Assembly (NCBI GenBank): GCA_030549175.1
Contig: JAUKUA010000005.1
Span: 4,836,001-4,900,000 of the forward strand
Reading direction: 5' to 3'
Origin: Lasiosphaeris hirsuta
Lineage: Eukaryota; Ascomycota; Sordariomycetes; Sordariales; Lasiosphaeriaceae
Length of the DNA stretch: 64,000 bases
The notes beneath the pieces are model-generated. The model made no database searches. It saw only the letters and a program-made list of their open reading frames with translations, and was not told the DNA's origin. This document shows, one piece after another, positions 22,488 through 33,903 of this stretch (position 1 is its first letter; the number at the start of each line of letters is the position of its first letter). The translations under genes and the position numbers were made by a program.

Positions 22488-23456
22488 GGAGATCGGGTGG
22501 CTTACCATTCTAGTGCATGAATCGTGGCGCCAGCCGGGATGAAGTAGCCATTGTAGATATCGTCCTTTTCAACGGCGTGCGGGATACCTATCCGCGTCAG
22601 CACGATAAATCGCAGCAAGTCTCAAAAGTCAAAGCCATCGGGAACACGTACCAGTCGGCACCGGCGGCCTCCACCGAATCACCTCCTTCACCACAGCCCG
22701 CAGCAGCGGCAGCTTCTCGCGGTCCTCCCACTGCGGACACGTGCCCTCCAACACGCTGTCAATCTCGTCCTGCAGCTTGCGCTGCCACTCGGGGTAGTGG
22801 CACATGGCCAGCAGGTAGCTCTGGATGGGACTCCCAATCGTCAACGCGCCCGCAATAGCCATGAGCCCAACAACGCGCATAGCCTCCTCGGTCCCCTCCC
22901 CCTCGTCCTTCTCGGACATAAACGTCCCAATGAAACTCGGCAGCGCCGCCTCCCGGCCCTGCATCTCCCCCACAAACCCGACGTTCGCCCGGAACACCTT
23001 ATCCTCCAGCTCATGCCGCCGCCTCTCCTTCTGCTTCCACGGCGACGCCCACTCGGGCACGTGCCGCAGAAACCCAATGATGTTGGGCAGCGCGCCCGAC
23101 GGGCTGATGGTCTCGAGCAGCCCAAAGGTCGTGTGCCGCAGCACCTGCGCCGGGTGCGCCGTGCCCCACGACAGCCGCGACACGGTGCGCGACGTGAACT
23201 GCTCGATCCACTCGCGGTAGTGCGCCGGCGAGCGCGCCATCAGGTACAGGAACCGGTCGCGCTCGAGGGCCGGGTAGGCGTGCAGCTGGTCAAGGGCCGA
23301 GGTGTGCATCAGGTGGCCGCACAGGCGTCGTTGGCGCTTCCATGTGTCTGGGTTGATCGTGTTAGTTGGGGATTCAATGGGAAGGGGGCGGGGGGGGGAG
23401 AGAGAGACAGAGACAGAGACAGAGACAGAGACAGAGACAGAGACAGAGACAGAGAC

Positions 23457-23499
<43 letters not shown>

Positions 23500-23944
23500 A
23501 AAGTGGTACCTGTCCGGCCGAGCAGGGCTAGGTAGTCGCCGCTGGTGCGGTTATCGGGCAGGTTGGGGATGGTCGGCCGGTCCGAGTAGATGAGAGCCCG
23601 CTTGGAGAGCAGGTCGTGGGCGATCTGCTCCGACGAGATCCAGACGTGCACCTCGCCAAAGATGGTGGTTTGGTATATGGGGCCGTGGAGCTGGGCCCAT
23701 TCGTAGAACTTAAGCCAGGAGGCCTTGGCTGGGATGTCGTGGACACGGCCGACGTAGGGGATGCCTGGGGTTATGGTGGTTAGTTCTTGTCCATCACCAG
23801 CGTCTCGGTAGGTGTGTCAGTAAACTCACCCCACGGCCCGGGCAGTTCTTGCACACCCGGTGGCAGCTTTTTCCTGTTGAGATATTGATATACCGTCGAC
23901 AGCGCCGCGGCGGCGAGGATGAGAAGCAAAAGGGGGACGGCCAT
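21640..23944 (-). CDS. Microsomal cytochrome P450 with acidic C-terminal extension
   Basis: Minus strand, exons 23944-23830, 23764-23510, 23347-22652, 22587-22506 and 22363-21640, giving 623 residues. An N-terminal anchor ([15 protein letters not shown]) is followed by [19 protein letters not shown], the proline hinge. The K-helix EVIR lies near 344-347, the PERF-type NPQRW near 400, and the heme loop [10 protein letters not shown] has its cysteine ligand at about 434. Family members are haem-thiolate mono-oxygenases of the ER, in fungi often in secondary or xenobiotic metabolism; the substrate is unknown. The protein runs about 100 residues beyond a normal P450 end, with an acidic, serine-rich tail ([12 protein letters not shown]). 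The second intron holds a GTCTCT/CT repeat and the fourth a GA repeat, read along the transcript. No biosynthetic cluster partner lies next to it. Confidence 0.9.
22439..22485 (+). repeat. (CT)n microsatellite in P450 intron 4
   Basis: About 23 uninterrupted CT units on the plus strand, so the pre-mRNA (minus strand) carries (GA)n. It lies between exons 4 and 5 of the P450 gene. Confidence 0.95.
23398..23500 (+). repeat. (GACAGA)n and (GA)n microsatellite in P450 intron 2
   Basis: About eleven AGAGAC hexamers pass into roughly 14 GA units. In the transcript this is a pyrimidine tract of GUCUCU and CU units between exons 2 and 3. It is complementary to the (GA)n of intron 4. Confidence 0.95.
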
Positions 23945-26738
23945 CTTGAGGGCACGAGAGTAACCCAGCTCACCAAGATAGTGTTCAACTATCGGCAGAG
24001 GTGAACAGTGGAGGTTGGCTTCAAAACAGGACCTGCCAGCGGGTGCGCAGTGACCTTCATGAGCACACACACGAGAGACAACAAGATCATAAAGTCAATA
24101 TTCGTCATCAAGAGAGTGGTCACGGTCGAGAGAACGGGGGGCCCGTTCCCAAGTTAAAGAGATATCAGCCGACCCTGGGCCCTTGCCAGCGTAGCTGTGA
24201 GAGGATCCCGAATCTGTGTGTTCCGTCAGTGTGGTCCCTCTGTGTGGTCGGTCCCTCTGTGTGGTCCCGACCCCATTCCCTCTTTGGGGGGGGGGGGGGA
24301 CTCCATCTGGGGCGCCAGCCTCTACTTGTCAAAATTCGGCGGCTGCAGCTGGGCATGCAGCGCCAATGCTCCTTCCGAGGGCGCCCGGTATTAGGCATCA
24401 AGCCCATAAGCCAAGAAGCAACAAGAGGTATTTCGCCGGTCGTCGGGACTCGGGGGTTAGGTAGTGTGTCTGGCCCTATCGGCGGGGTCCCTACCAAGGC
24501 CCGACTGGCTGGGCGGGCACACTTTGCGATATGTTCTGCTTTGGGCGGCGGTGTAACACCCGAGGCCCAATCACCTCTGCCCTCGTCAAACACATGGCGC
24601 CGTCCGATTCTATCGCTCCCCCCACCATGCCTCAACTACCAGCCCACTTATACGACAATTCGGTACTTGGCATCTTCTTGGAAAAATCTTGGAAAATCTT
24701 GGGCGGCCCCTTAGCGGTCTGGACTGTGGACAGCGCACCCCCAGTGAAACTGCTGCAGATGCGCCGCGGTTGTCCTTGGCAATGGTCGTGGAGCCTTGGC
24801 CGTCCCAATTCGCGGATCGAACAGGGACTGCAACCGTAGGATTTACCTGGTCTGTCGGGGTTGGTGCGGCGCGTGAGGCCAGAGGCCAAAAACAAAAAAA
24901 AAAAAACAAAGCAAAAAAAAAAAAAACCAAAACGATATATCAAAGGCCCATGGAAGTTTCGGTGTCATGGTTCTGGCGCATGGCTGACCACATTGACGGC
25001 GAGAGAGTGACGCCAGAGAGCGCTAAACTCTATGCACCTGGCTGTGCATAAAAGCACAAAAGAAAAGCACTTTTTGTTGACAGAGCTGCTTGCCGAATAC
25101 GACCTGACCTGTGAGTTGTGAGCATTGGCTGCCGTGTGCAGAGACTCGGTGCCAAGGCATCGACAACAAACACAAGCACCCTACGGGCATAGGTCCCGTC
25201 TTGGCCCATCTGGGCAGCATTTCCGGGGCATATTGGTGCGAAGATCAGCGGGAAGAAGAGTGCTTACCTTATTGATTCATAAGATAATAACGATGCAAGT
25301 TACCAATCATAGCAATACTTGCTATAGCCTGAAGCCATGCCCATATAACCCGTCTCATTGGTATTGCTCGTTCCAACAAAACACTGGTAAGTGTGGCAAG
25401 TTGGCCCTGTTGCTCACCCCCCACCCAAACCAGATCAACGTCCCGTCTATCAGACTGCGGACTTCATCAGTGTAGTCGCAAATCCAAATGGGACACAGCA
25501 GTGCCCCGTTGCCGAAGGACAATAGAACAAGTGCAATGTTGGTATGCTGGGCCAAGAGGGCCGTCCAATCAACTAACGCCGAGAGGGCTTGGCAGGGGCG
25601 GATAAGGGAAGGGACCAGAGGAGAGAGTGAGAGAGAGAGAGGGAGAGAGCATCATGGCAGGTGCAAACCATTCTTGGTCTGAACAATATCAGATACGAGC
25701 TATCCATGTCAGTATTGTTATTGGGGCATGCAATAATGGCTTCAGTAATGCCAGTTGTGCTGGAAATCCTTCCAGATCTGGGCGTTTATATGCAATGATG
25801 ATGCGAGCAGAAAGCCAGGTTGTGGTCTTGGGTCTTGGGAGTAAGCCGTTGGAAACCGCAACAAAACAAGAAGCGCACCAAATCTAGTGGCAGTCTCTAT
25901 GGCGGGTTGCAGAAGTGCTGCGGCCATCGGCTTGCCAAGCAAATAATCAGATCGGCTGCTTCCTAAAAGACCGTTGTAATGTTTATTCTGGCCACTCAGC
26001 ATAACGTCAGCAGCTTCGTACCTTGAGAGAAAAGCAACGTTGTGAGAGGCTTGGCAACATGGCTAGCAACTGACTAGTCGTGCAAATGCACGGTTTCGCA
26101 CTCTCAGAAGCTTTGCGAGCCTAAGTCTGAGAGCCATCTGGGTGGCGATTACTGGTAGAGTTTGGGCCTCATTGCCTCGCGCTTCGTATGCGCCATGACA
26201 TACATCACGTCGGCGTCACGGGATAGGCTCTCTCCAGTTGCCCAGACGATAATGGAGACCACCCGCCGTTGCGACCTGCCGGTAATGCTGTCATACCAGA
26301 CCCTGGACGCTCATGCAGCAACTTCGACACGGGTGAGATAAAAAAAAAGATTGCCATGTCAGCGGCCTCTGGCAAGGCCTGTCATTTTTTTTTTTCCTTC
26401 TCTATAAACTATCGGGATATGTGGTGGCGTAGCTGAAAGCTGGAATGTCATGATGTTCAGTTGGATCGTGGCCGTGGCCACCATTTGAGCACCAACTGTC
26501 GAATCTTGAGTGAGCCGGCATGTGGTTGCGCCGGGCAGGCTTGCGAGCATACTGCAGCTGACCTGCTTCCAGTTTCTTCCCGGCTGGAATAACGAGCTTG
26601 CAAAACAAATCTCACCGCTGGGCGGCATTTCGCTCGATCACTCACCGCCAAAAGTAAGGTATCTTCGCGCCTTTGATGCCTTTCGCAGGAACCAGTCGGG
26701 AAGCATCATGGTCTAAAAGGTGATACTTGTCTCGACGT
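23945..26738. other. Long intergenic stretch; no gene seen
   Basis: About 2.8 kb without recognisable coding sequence. It contains direct repeats of GGTCCCTCTGTGTGGTC at about 24233-24270, a G13 run at 24287-24299, two A runs at 24893-24926, a short GA run at 25623-25646 and a T run at 26386-26396. Confidence 0.5.
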
Positions 26739-29107
26739 TTACATTCTATCAGCGGTTAGCGTTCGCGTCCGTGGCAAGATCCGCGGAAATTAGACTCACC
26801 GATCAACCGGGCTCAACCCCAACAGGCGCATGCCATTGCCTAGCACAATGTGTGCTGCATTGTACAGCGCCATGCGAGCCTTCATCAACTCCCGCTCACT
26901 GCCCACCACTTGAAGATGGTCATAACTGCTGCTCAAGGCGTGTGTCATCTTGAACAGGTATGTGAGCACCGTCGTCGGCTCGAGTGTCCTCTGCGTGTTC
27001 GAGACGGTGTCGGGCCACAGAGCGAGCAGCCGGACAATATTGGCGGCGTGCGCCTCGGTGAGCAGCGACAAGTCTGCGCTGGCGAGGTCCTCGTCGCTGA
27101 GGCCAGCCCGGCGTCTGATGGAGCTGACGCGAGCGTGTGCGTATTGCAGATACGGCCCGGTATCGCCTTCAAAAGAGGTCATGGCCTCCATGTTGAAGTG
27201 GTAGCTGTTGACTCTGTTGAGGCACCCCGTGTTAGCCAACGCGGAAACTCAAGGATCGAAAAGGGGAATATGTTGCACTTACCTCTTGCCGCTCATGTCC
27301 TGGACCATAACACTACTGATGCCGAGGATGTCGGCTGTCGCCTCGGGGTTCTCGACTTGCGAGTACTTTGTCTCGTTCTTCTTCATGGTCTCGTGCATCT
27401 TATCGCCCACATCCCTCAGGATGTCGTCGAGGAACTTGACCGTGCCCTTGCGGGTGCTCATACCCAGGACCATACCAAAGTTGATGTGCTGGCACTTGGC
27501 GGCGACGTCCTTGTGTCCCAACAGTTCGATAATCTTGAAGAGCTGCTTGAGATGCAGATCTTGTTGTGATGCTACCACGTAGATCATGTGATCGAAGTGG
27601 TACTTTTCGTCGCGATGCAGAAGCTCGCTGATGTCACGGGTGAGGTAAAGCGCTGTGCCGTCCCGCTTCCTCACGAGCGGCTTCTCCAGACGCTTGCCCT
27701 CCTTTCCAGGAACGAGCTCGGAGAAGTCGACAAGCATGGCCCCGTTGTTCTCCTTGGAAATCCCCTTCTCTTCCATCTCCTTGGCAATCTTCTCCATCGA
27801 TTCCTCAGAAACTTGGCTCTCGCCGCTGTACTCGTCAAAGTGGATGTTCAAGCGGGCGTAGGTTTCCTTGTAACGGGTGATGCTCAGGTCGCGGAATCGC
27901 TTCCACTGGGCCAGACCTGCCGGGTCCTGCTCCGTCATCTTCTTGAAGTAGCGACGGGCCTGCTCGTCCAAGCTTTCCGCCTCCAGCGCAGTGATATCCT
28001 CGCCGGCTGCCTTTTTCTTCTCAATCTCCTCCTTCTCGACCGCCATATCAGCGTTGATGCGCACGTAGAGGTGGAACAGGTGGTTGATGGGGTCCTGCTT
28101 GAGAGCCTCCTCGTTGCCGTATTTTTCGTATCCCAGAGCCAGAAGGCCGTATTGCTTTCCCCAGTCACCGAGGTAGTTTATCCTAGTCACGTCCCAGCCG
28201 GCGCCCTCGTACAGGTTGGCGAGGAAGCCGCCGATGATGGTGCTCCGCAGGTGGCCGGCGTGGAAGGGCTTGGCGATGTTGGGCGAGGAGAACTCGACGA
28301 TCATCCTCTTCTTCCCCGATTCGGGACTTGTGGGGTCCTTGAGACCGAGGAATTTGTTGCGACCGAACTCGGCGCCGAGCTCGCGAATCATGGGGAGGAC
28401 GGACTGGATCAGGGGGGTGGGTCGGACGAAGAAGCTCAGGAAGTAGTTGGTGACCTTGGGCTTCTCGAAGAGGGGGTCATTCCCAGGGAACTGCGAGGCA
28501 CGGCTGTCAGGACTATGTGCGACGCAACATGGAGGGCGGGCAATGCCAAGCTCACCTTGTCAGCCCACTCGGCCGCGAGCTCGTCAAACTTCTTCCCCTT
28601 GATGCGCAGGGAGGGGACGGCGAGGACCATGTCGCCCTTTTCGAGCCCCGAGGTCCATTGGATGTTGGGGTAGATGAGCTGGTGGTCGACGCCGGTGATG
28701 TCGGCGAGGACATCGGCGGCGTGGGCGCGGTAGAGGTCGAAGGGGTTGATCTCGGGGTGGCAGTTGGGGTACTTTTCCGTGACGGCGTCGAGGCTCAGGC
28801 CATCGACCTGCTTGGCGAGTTGCTCCATGCCGGCGTTGGAACCCATGGCTCTGAATGCGCGTGTCTGGGGCTGGCGACAGAAAAGGGTGAAATTGTTGGT
28901 GGAAAAGGAGGGGTTTGGAGGGGCAACGGCGCCGTGGTTGTGTCTGGGCCTGGCGAAACTCGAAAAGGTGGGGTTATTGCTGTGGGCGACGGAGCCAAGT
29001 GGAACGGAAAGAGGGCGACTGCGACTCAAGGTCTTTGTTGCCGCCCGTCGAATCGAAAAAGCTGCGCGGAGAAGAGAAAAGGGAGGGACGGCATGGCAGA
29101 CCGTCAT
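26739..29107 (-). CDS. Arginyl-tRNA synthetase with mitochondrial-type leader
   Basis: Minus strand, exons 29107-28556, 28490-27283, 27213-26800 and 26745-26739, giving 726 residues from the ATG at 29107 or 639 from the in-frame ATG at 28846 (MGSNAGMEQ). The class I signature HAGH is at about 261-264 and the KMSKS-loop variant MSTRKG near 533. The C-terminal anticodon-binding helical domain ends DRM, as in other eukaryotic ArgRS. The first 87 residues are arginine/serine-rich with almost no acids (SLLRAAFSIRRAATKTLSRS), as in mitochondrial presequences. Two starts could thus give mitochondrial and cytosolic forms from one gene. The last exon is 7 nt and supplies only one codon base, Met and the stop. 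Essential gene; marks conserved core sequence. Confidence 0.95.
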
Positions 29108-29935
29108 TGAGAGGCCTGCCACAGTGGATTTACTGGAATGACTGGGCTTCTTCTCCGGCGCAGGCCCTCGAGCTCACACTGCGAGCAACTTTTGCTGGTG
29201 ACTCAGAATTCTGCCCAACCAAAATTTTCGCGTTTGCAGCAATTGGGAATGTTGCACCTGGCCGTCACCCAAAGGTTGGAGACCCACTCCACTCCAACCT
29301 TGACTTGCTTGTTAGCGTGGAACACACTAGCCAAGGGGATACGGAAGCCTTGACAGCGCCTTTCCATTATGAAAGAAAAGCATTCTGGTATTTTGAAAGG
29401 CATATTTCATTTTAACCAAGGCATTATAGCATTAATAACGGGATTCCTTACATTTCAAATAGCACAACTGTTTCTTTAAACGGTCTTTCCCATGGCTGTA
29501 AGGAGCTTCAAAGTCTCGCACTAACAAACAAACCAAGGCTGGACTGTCGGTAAGCCGCGGTAATTGGCGGCATGGGCCTCACCGAGGTGAGCCAGGGCGC
29601 TGATCAACTCGCGTCGCGTTCTTGACATTCGCACTTGAACAAGGGAGACGCGGAATCGAACACGGGACTTCAAGTATGTAAATATTACCCAATGTTTCGA
29701 TCTAGATACACGCTGCTAATGCTCAAAATCATTTGTTGATTCAAAAAGTGCAATATACGCATAATGCAAAAGCCATCCACTTCTAGGCTCCTCCAACGTA
29801 AACAACCACTTCAAACGCCATGCTCCGTCGGTTCCCAATGCAGCCCAAACGCCAGACGTCAGCCATTACTCCGTCCGGGAAAATGGTAAAGCCCCTCGGC
29901 ATTCTACCGTTCCACCGCCCTTTCCCTTCCTGCGA
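29108..29935. other. Intergenic; no gene seen
   Basis: At 29648-29670 the minus strand contains TGTTCGATTCC, which resembles a pol III B box, but no cloverleaf can be built. Several AAGGCAT words occur at 29390-29430. Confidence 0.45.
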
Positions 29936-31872
29936 TCAAAAGCTGTATTCTTCAACATGCAACTCGATCCCTTGCGCCCCTGTTCCTTTGTGGACAGCTC
30001 TCTCGTCCGAGAGGCTGGCGACACAGTTCCTGACGCGAGAAACCAAGGATGGGCCGCCACACACCACAACACTCGTCTCCCCACCGCTAACCTCTACGGG
30101 TGCACGGATGAATGCCTCGATATTGGGTCGCACCGACGCGTGATGGACGTGAGAATCGGCACTAGCGGTACTCAGTCTCTTCTGCGGCGTTGAAGCAGCC
30201 CACCGCTCCACATCGACCGGCGATCTGCCCGTTGTCTTCTCATCCATGTCCCTGGTCGAGTTACTATCCAAACCACCCGCCACGGCCTGAACGTTGGTAT
30301 GGTCCCGGTCAACGGTCGGGGAGCTACTGCTCGTGACGGCGATGTGCACAAGGAGCTCAATGCCAACAGTCTTTGCACGGTCGATCAACTCGTGTAATCG
30401 TCTCACATAAAAGTCGATCTCCTCGTCTTGCTTCGCCGTCAGCAGGAAGTCGATGCGCTTGGTGCAGTTTACTTTTTCGGTGTGCAAGACACTCTCCAGA
30501 ATCGGGAGCGTAAACGATGCGCCGGTTGAGGCCGAGATGAGAACGATGGTCTCATATATGTCCCATCGAGGCGGCATGCCATACGGCCCGGACACTACGG
30601 CCGTGAGTGTCCGTTTCTGCCCTGCGGCTTGCGCATTGGCTGCTGCGTCGTAGAGCCGTCGAGAAAACCCCTTGTGTTTGCGCACAACCAGCTGGATGCT
30701 ATTGCAGATGCAAGTATCGGGCAGCTGATGCGCACAAGCAATTGTGTATGGGTGCGCTTCGAGCGGCCCAATCTTGGGCATCCAGAGATAGAGGTGCTGG
30801 CCTGCTCGCCACTTAAAGTGCACATCCTTAATCGTCACCACGGTAATCGAGTCTCCGACTGCTCGGATCTGCGCCTGGTGCCCAATTCGCTGGCCCCCCT
30901 TGCAGTTTGCCTTGCTGGGAAAGAACTTGATGTTCTGCCATATCAACAAAACCGTGCGACAAACCCTGTCGAAGCAAATGGCGGCAATCGCAAACCACAC
31001 ATTATACTGGGCAGTAGGTGGGACATGTTCATATATCAGCCACAAGAAGACCACAGCGGTAAGGATGTGCTGGATAACAAAAAACTCGTAGCTCATCCGC
31101 CGGAGGGGGGCAAACGAGCTGATGAGGGACCAAAGCAAAACACCCCACGCGGCGATTCCATACTTGATCATGGGCATCATCTTGAGCTGGTAGTCGACAA
31201 AGTCAGCAAGCACCCACTCGGTGTAAAAGTGCCATCCATGGACGGTGGCGGTGACGAAGACGGTGCGAGCAACCCATCGATGCAGCCAATTCAGCCGCTC
31301 GTGGCTTGTGCCCGCGATGAAACCCAGGACGTTGCACTTGGAGGCAAGCAGATACATGAGCGGTATCTGCATAACGGTAACCCACGCATTGCGGTATCCG
31401 ATGCGCTCCCAGAAAAAGGCGTCCTTCACGACGGCACCGTATGCCATCATGTAGATGATGATGGCCCAATAGATAAGAAGCGCGATGACACGGCCCAGCG
31501 GCGGAGGGGTCATCCACGACAGCCAACGGAAGGGAAAATACAGCTGGGGGTAGCTCGCCTCGCGAACGATGGCGGTCGAGGTTGCCCATATCTCGAGGAA
31601 GCGGCTGTTTGGTCTCGTCGGAAACTCGATCGACTGACCGGCGCACCGTCGCAATCTACAGAATGATGTTTGTCAGTATAGGATCGAGCGGGGCTGGGTG
31701 GAAACTGGGGGACGGACCGGCTTTGCGACACATAAAGGTTGACAACGCGACATGCCGCCAAAAGCCCCACGACGCCGACAATGATGTACCAGAAGTCGCG
31801 AGCCAGCGCCATATTCCCCGGCTGGAAGCTGTTGGTCGCCATCCCCCCATCCATATCCATATCCATGTCCAT
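29936..31872 (-). CDS. Ferric/cupric reductase transmembrane component (FRE family)
   Basis: Minus strand, exons 31872-31718 and 31655-29936 (62-bp intron with an unusual GTCCGT donor), giving 624 residues. The start is MDMDMDMDGG, an acid/Met-rich extracellular end. The ferric-reductase core has paired haem ligands H177-x13-H191 and H248-x13-H262, the exact spacing of the bis-haem FRE/NOX superfamily. An FAD-binding HPYTIA follows at about 353-358 and a nicotinamide-site SGPYG at 407-411. The C-terminal NAD lobe has an inserted low-complexity region before the final CGGP motif. FRE enzymes pass electrons across the plasma membrane to reduce Fe(III) or Cu(II) before uptake. It is transcribed away from the BIM1-like copper gene, with a copper-type dyad 191-207 bp upstream of its ATG. 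Confidence 0.92.
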
Positions 31873-32062
31873 TTTGGCGGTGGTTGATGTCAGTTCAATC
31901 GTCGGTCAGGTTCCGGGTCGCGGCGCGACCCGACAGTGTTAAAGGTTGCGACGTTGGGATTCAGGTCATACTCGATGTCGTTGGCTGCTAGTCGCAAGAA
32001 TCGGGTTTCGTAACCATGAAGCTGGCAAAGTCCGACGAGGCCACGTTCAAGTCTTACAAGAG

Positions 32063-32079
32063 TGAGCAAATGTTGCTCA
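32063..32079 (-). promoter_or_regulatory. Candidate copper-response dyad, TGAGCAA-ATG-TTGCTCA
   Basis: A perfect 7-bp inverted repeat with a 3-bp spacer. The left arm with its next base is TGAGCAAA, the reverse complement of TTTGCTCA. That matches the yeast Mac1/copper-response core TTTGC(T/G)C(A/G). The right arm (GTTGCTCA) is one mismatch from the full core. It lies 191-207 bp upstream of the ferric reductase ATG. Binding by a Mac1/Cuf1-type activator is inferred. Confidence 0.5.
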
Positions 32080-32743
32080 AGCAAAATGACGGGCACCGTT
32101 GGGAGTAAAAGAAGCGGCGCACGTCCAGGCGAAGTCAGCGTCACAGGACGACAGAATGTCTTGTCTTGTGCGTCCCGTCGGGGTGGGTGGTGGGTGGGCC
32201 GGGTTGAGCAAGTTGCGCTCGACTCCACTGGTCCGTTTCCAACACAGCGGTGCTTCCCTGTCTCGATCCTTCCAAGGAGTCCAGATAGCCGAAGGAGTCG
32301 ACAAAGCAAAGACGGACCACGCAAGGGGCCGTGGCGGATAAAGCAGGCGGCGAGTGAAGACAAAGAACAGACAGTCTGACAATATATTAACAGTGCCTTG
32401 TTCAGCTTTGCCCCAAGGCTAAATGGCGAGATCTCACGCCTCGCAGCAGCGCAGACGGGCTTGCAGGCTTGCACAAATGCTCAGATGCAGCCAAGGTCTT
32501 TGCAACGGGCAATCTGTGTGTTACTAGTGTAGGTCCCGGGCGCTCAACAGCTGCTACGCAGGTTTCCCCCATCGGGATCCTGCTCGATTTTCTCTTTTCG
32601 CTTTCCTCGTTGGGTCTGGCAGGAGGCGGGACGAAGCACGAAGCAGTGATCGATCTGGGCTGGGGAGCGAGGACAAGGGGCGGCGAGAGCAAGTTGTTAC
32701 TGGTTGGCGGGCACCGCAACAGCGGGCGCTAGCCAAGCCACAA

Positions 32744-32751
32744 TTTGCTCA
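32744..32751 (+). promoter_or_regulatory. Candidate copper-response element TTTGCTCA
   Basis: A second exact TTTGCTCA, oriented toward the BIM1-like gene and 1.15 kb upstream of its ATG. It is far for a fungal promoter element, so confidence is lower than for the dyad. Confidence 0.35.
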
Positions 32752-33903
32752 AATGCCCTCGTGCTGGAGGCGCTATCCTGGATGTGGGAAGGTGCGCCAA
32801 CATCTGGGGACCCTGGCGGTTGCTATTCCCGGTATCACTGCCAGTGACACTGCCAGTGATTCGACAGCGCATTGCGAAGAGGGGCAGCGCTACCCCTCCA
32901 TCCCCACAGTTTTGGAGTCCCACCTCCACAGCACACCCTCACGGATCGCCTTGCGTCGCATGTTTTTGCCATGACAAACATCTTGCTCTCTTCAAGCCTC
33001 TCGAAAAAGATATATCTCCGAATGAAACACGGCCATGCTCACTTCTGCGACGGTATGGCCTCCTGGTGAGTGCGCTGAGGCGCATTCCCCCCAACAATGT
33101 GCTCTATGAGCAAGATGCTCATCAAACGGGATATTTGGACTCTGGCGAAGCTGCCGTTGGGTTTGCCTTTGGCAACCGAGATGGATGCTGGAAGTCAACC
33201 ATGAGGCCAACCCATTCACCCCCGGGATATTGGCGAGCCGAAGGAACCTGAGCTTGTTCCACGCCCTCTGGATCCAATTCCCAACGCGTGATAAGACGAG
33301 TCTATGGTTCGTTCCATGGTCCGGGGTACTAGCGTGCGGCTGGCTCCCGTCAACCTGTCACGGCTCGCGGCGAGCTCTTTATCTAGCTGCCCAAGGTAGC
33401 ATCTGCTCCCCAATTCCTCCTCCCGCATGCAGATATGCTTGACATTGCTGGCACAAGGCGAGTCACTTGCACACATTTTGCTGCCGAGTTCCGGGATAGG
33501 ACTCTGCAGTCAAGAATGCCACGACGTCGAGAGATGCCACCAGCCGGTCGGTTCCACCTCCCGTTGTTTACATGCCCGGCCCCAGCCCCAGCCTCCAGCA
33601 CAACCCGTTGGTTACTGCATGCCTTCCACATCTCCCGGCTTGGCACGCGCCATTTGCAATAACCAGGCGTATCCAGACAAGAGCTCCAGCTTGCCTCCTG
33701 CTCCACTTTCGTCACTTCAGTAATCCTCTTCCTTGACCCATCCCCCTTCTCTTCCTTTAAAGCCTCCTCTTCTCCCAACACACCAATTGGCCCCCAATTG
33801 CTCACTCTCGTCGTCATACCTCAACCACTCACTCGCAACCACCTGCGCCCACGCTTCAGATTTCCACAACCAACCAACCCATTTGCGTCCACCGCTCCAC
33901 ACA

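Larger units (their letters stand above)
31873..33903. other. Divergent intergenic region between ferric reductase and BIM1-like gene
   Basis: A 2.0-kb region with no convincing gene. It serves as 5' flank for both neighbours and contains two exact TTTGCTCA elements, annotated separately. The 170 bp before the BIM1-like ATG are C/T-rich, as in many fungal 5' UTRs. Confidence 0.6.

Noticed and set aside
22797..23535. Plus-strand frames with RDRDRD or ETETET repeats
   Set aside because: These are the microsatellite of the P450 intron read in other frames.
21640..23944. Secondary-metabolite cluster around the P450 or the methyltransferase
   Set aside because: No polyketide, peptide or terpene synthase in the window, and the two genes are 20 kb apart with unrelated genes between.
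24001..24714. Plus-strand frame of 237 codons
   Set aside because: No recognisable motif. Low-complexity G runs and duplicated GTGTGGTC words account for the lack of stops.
29640..29720. tRNA-like sequence on the minus strand
   Set aside because: TGTTCGATTCC resembles a B box, but neither a T stem of five pairs nor an acceptor stem can be formed.
30629..31666. 345-codon plus-strand frame opposite the ferric reductase
   Set aside because: A shadow of the reductase exon, which has all haem and FAD motifs on the minus strand.
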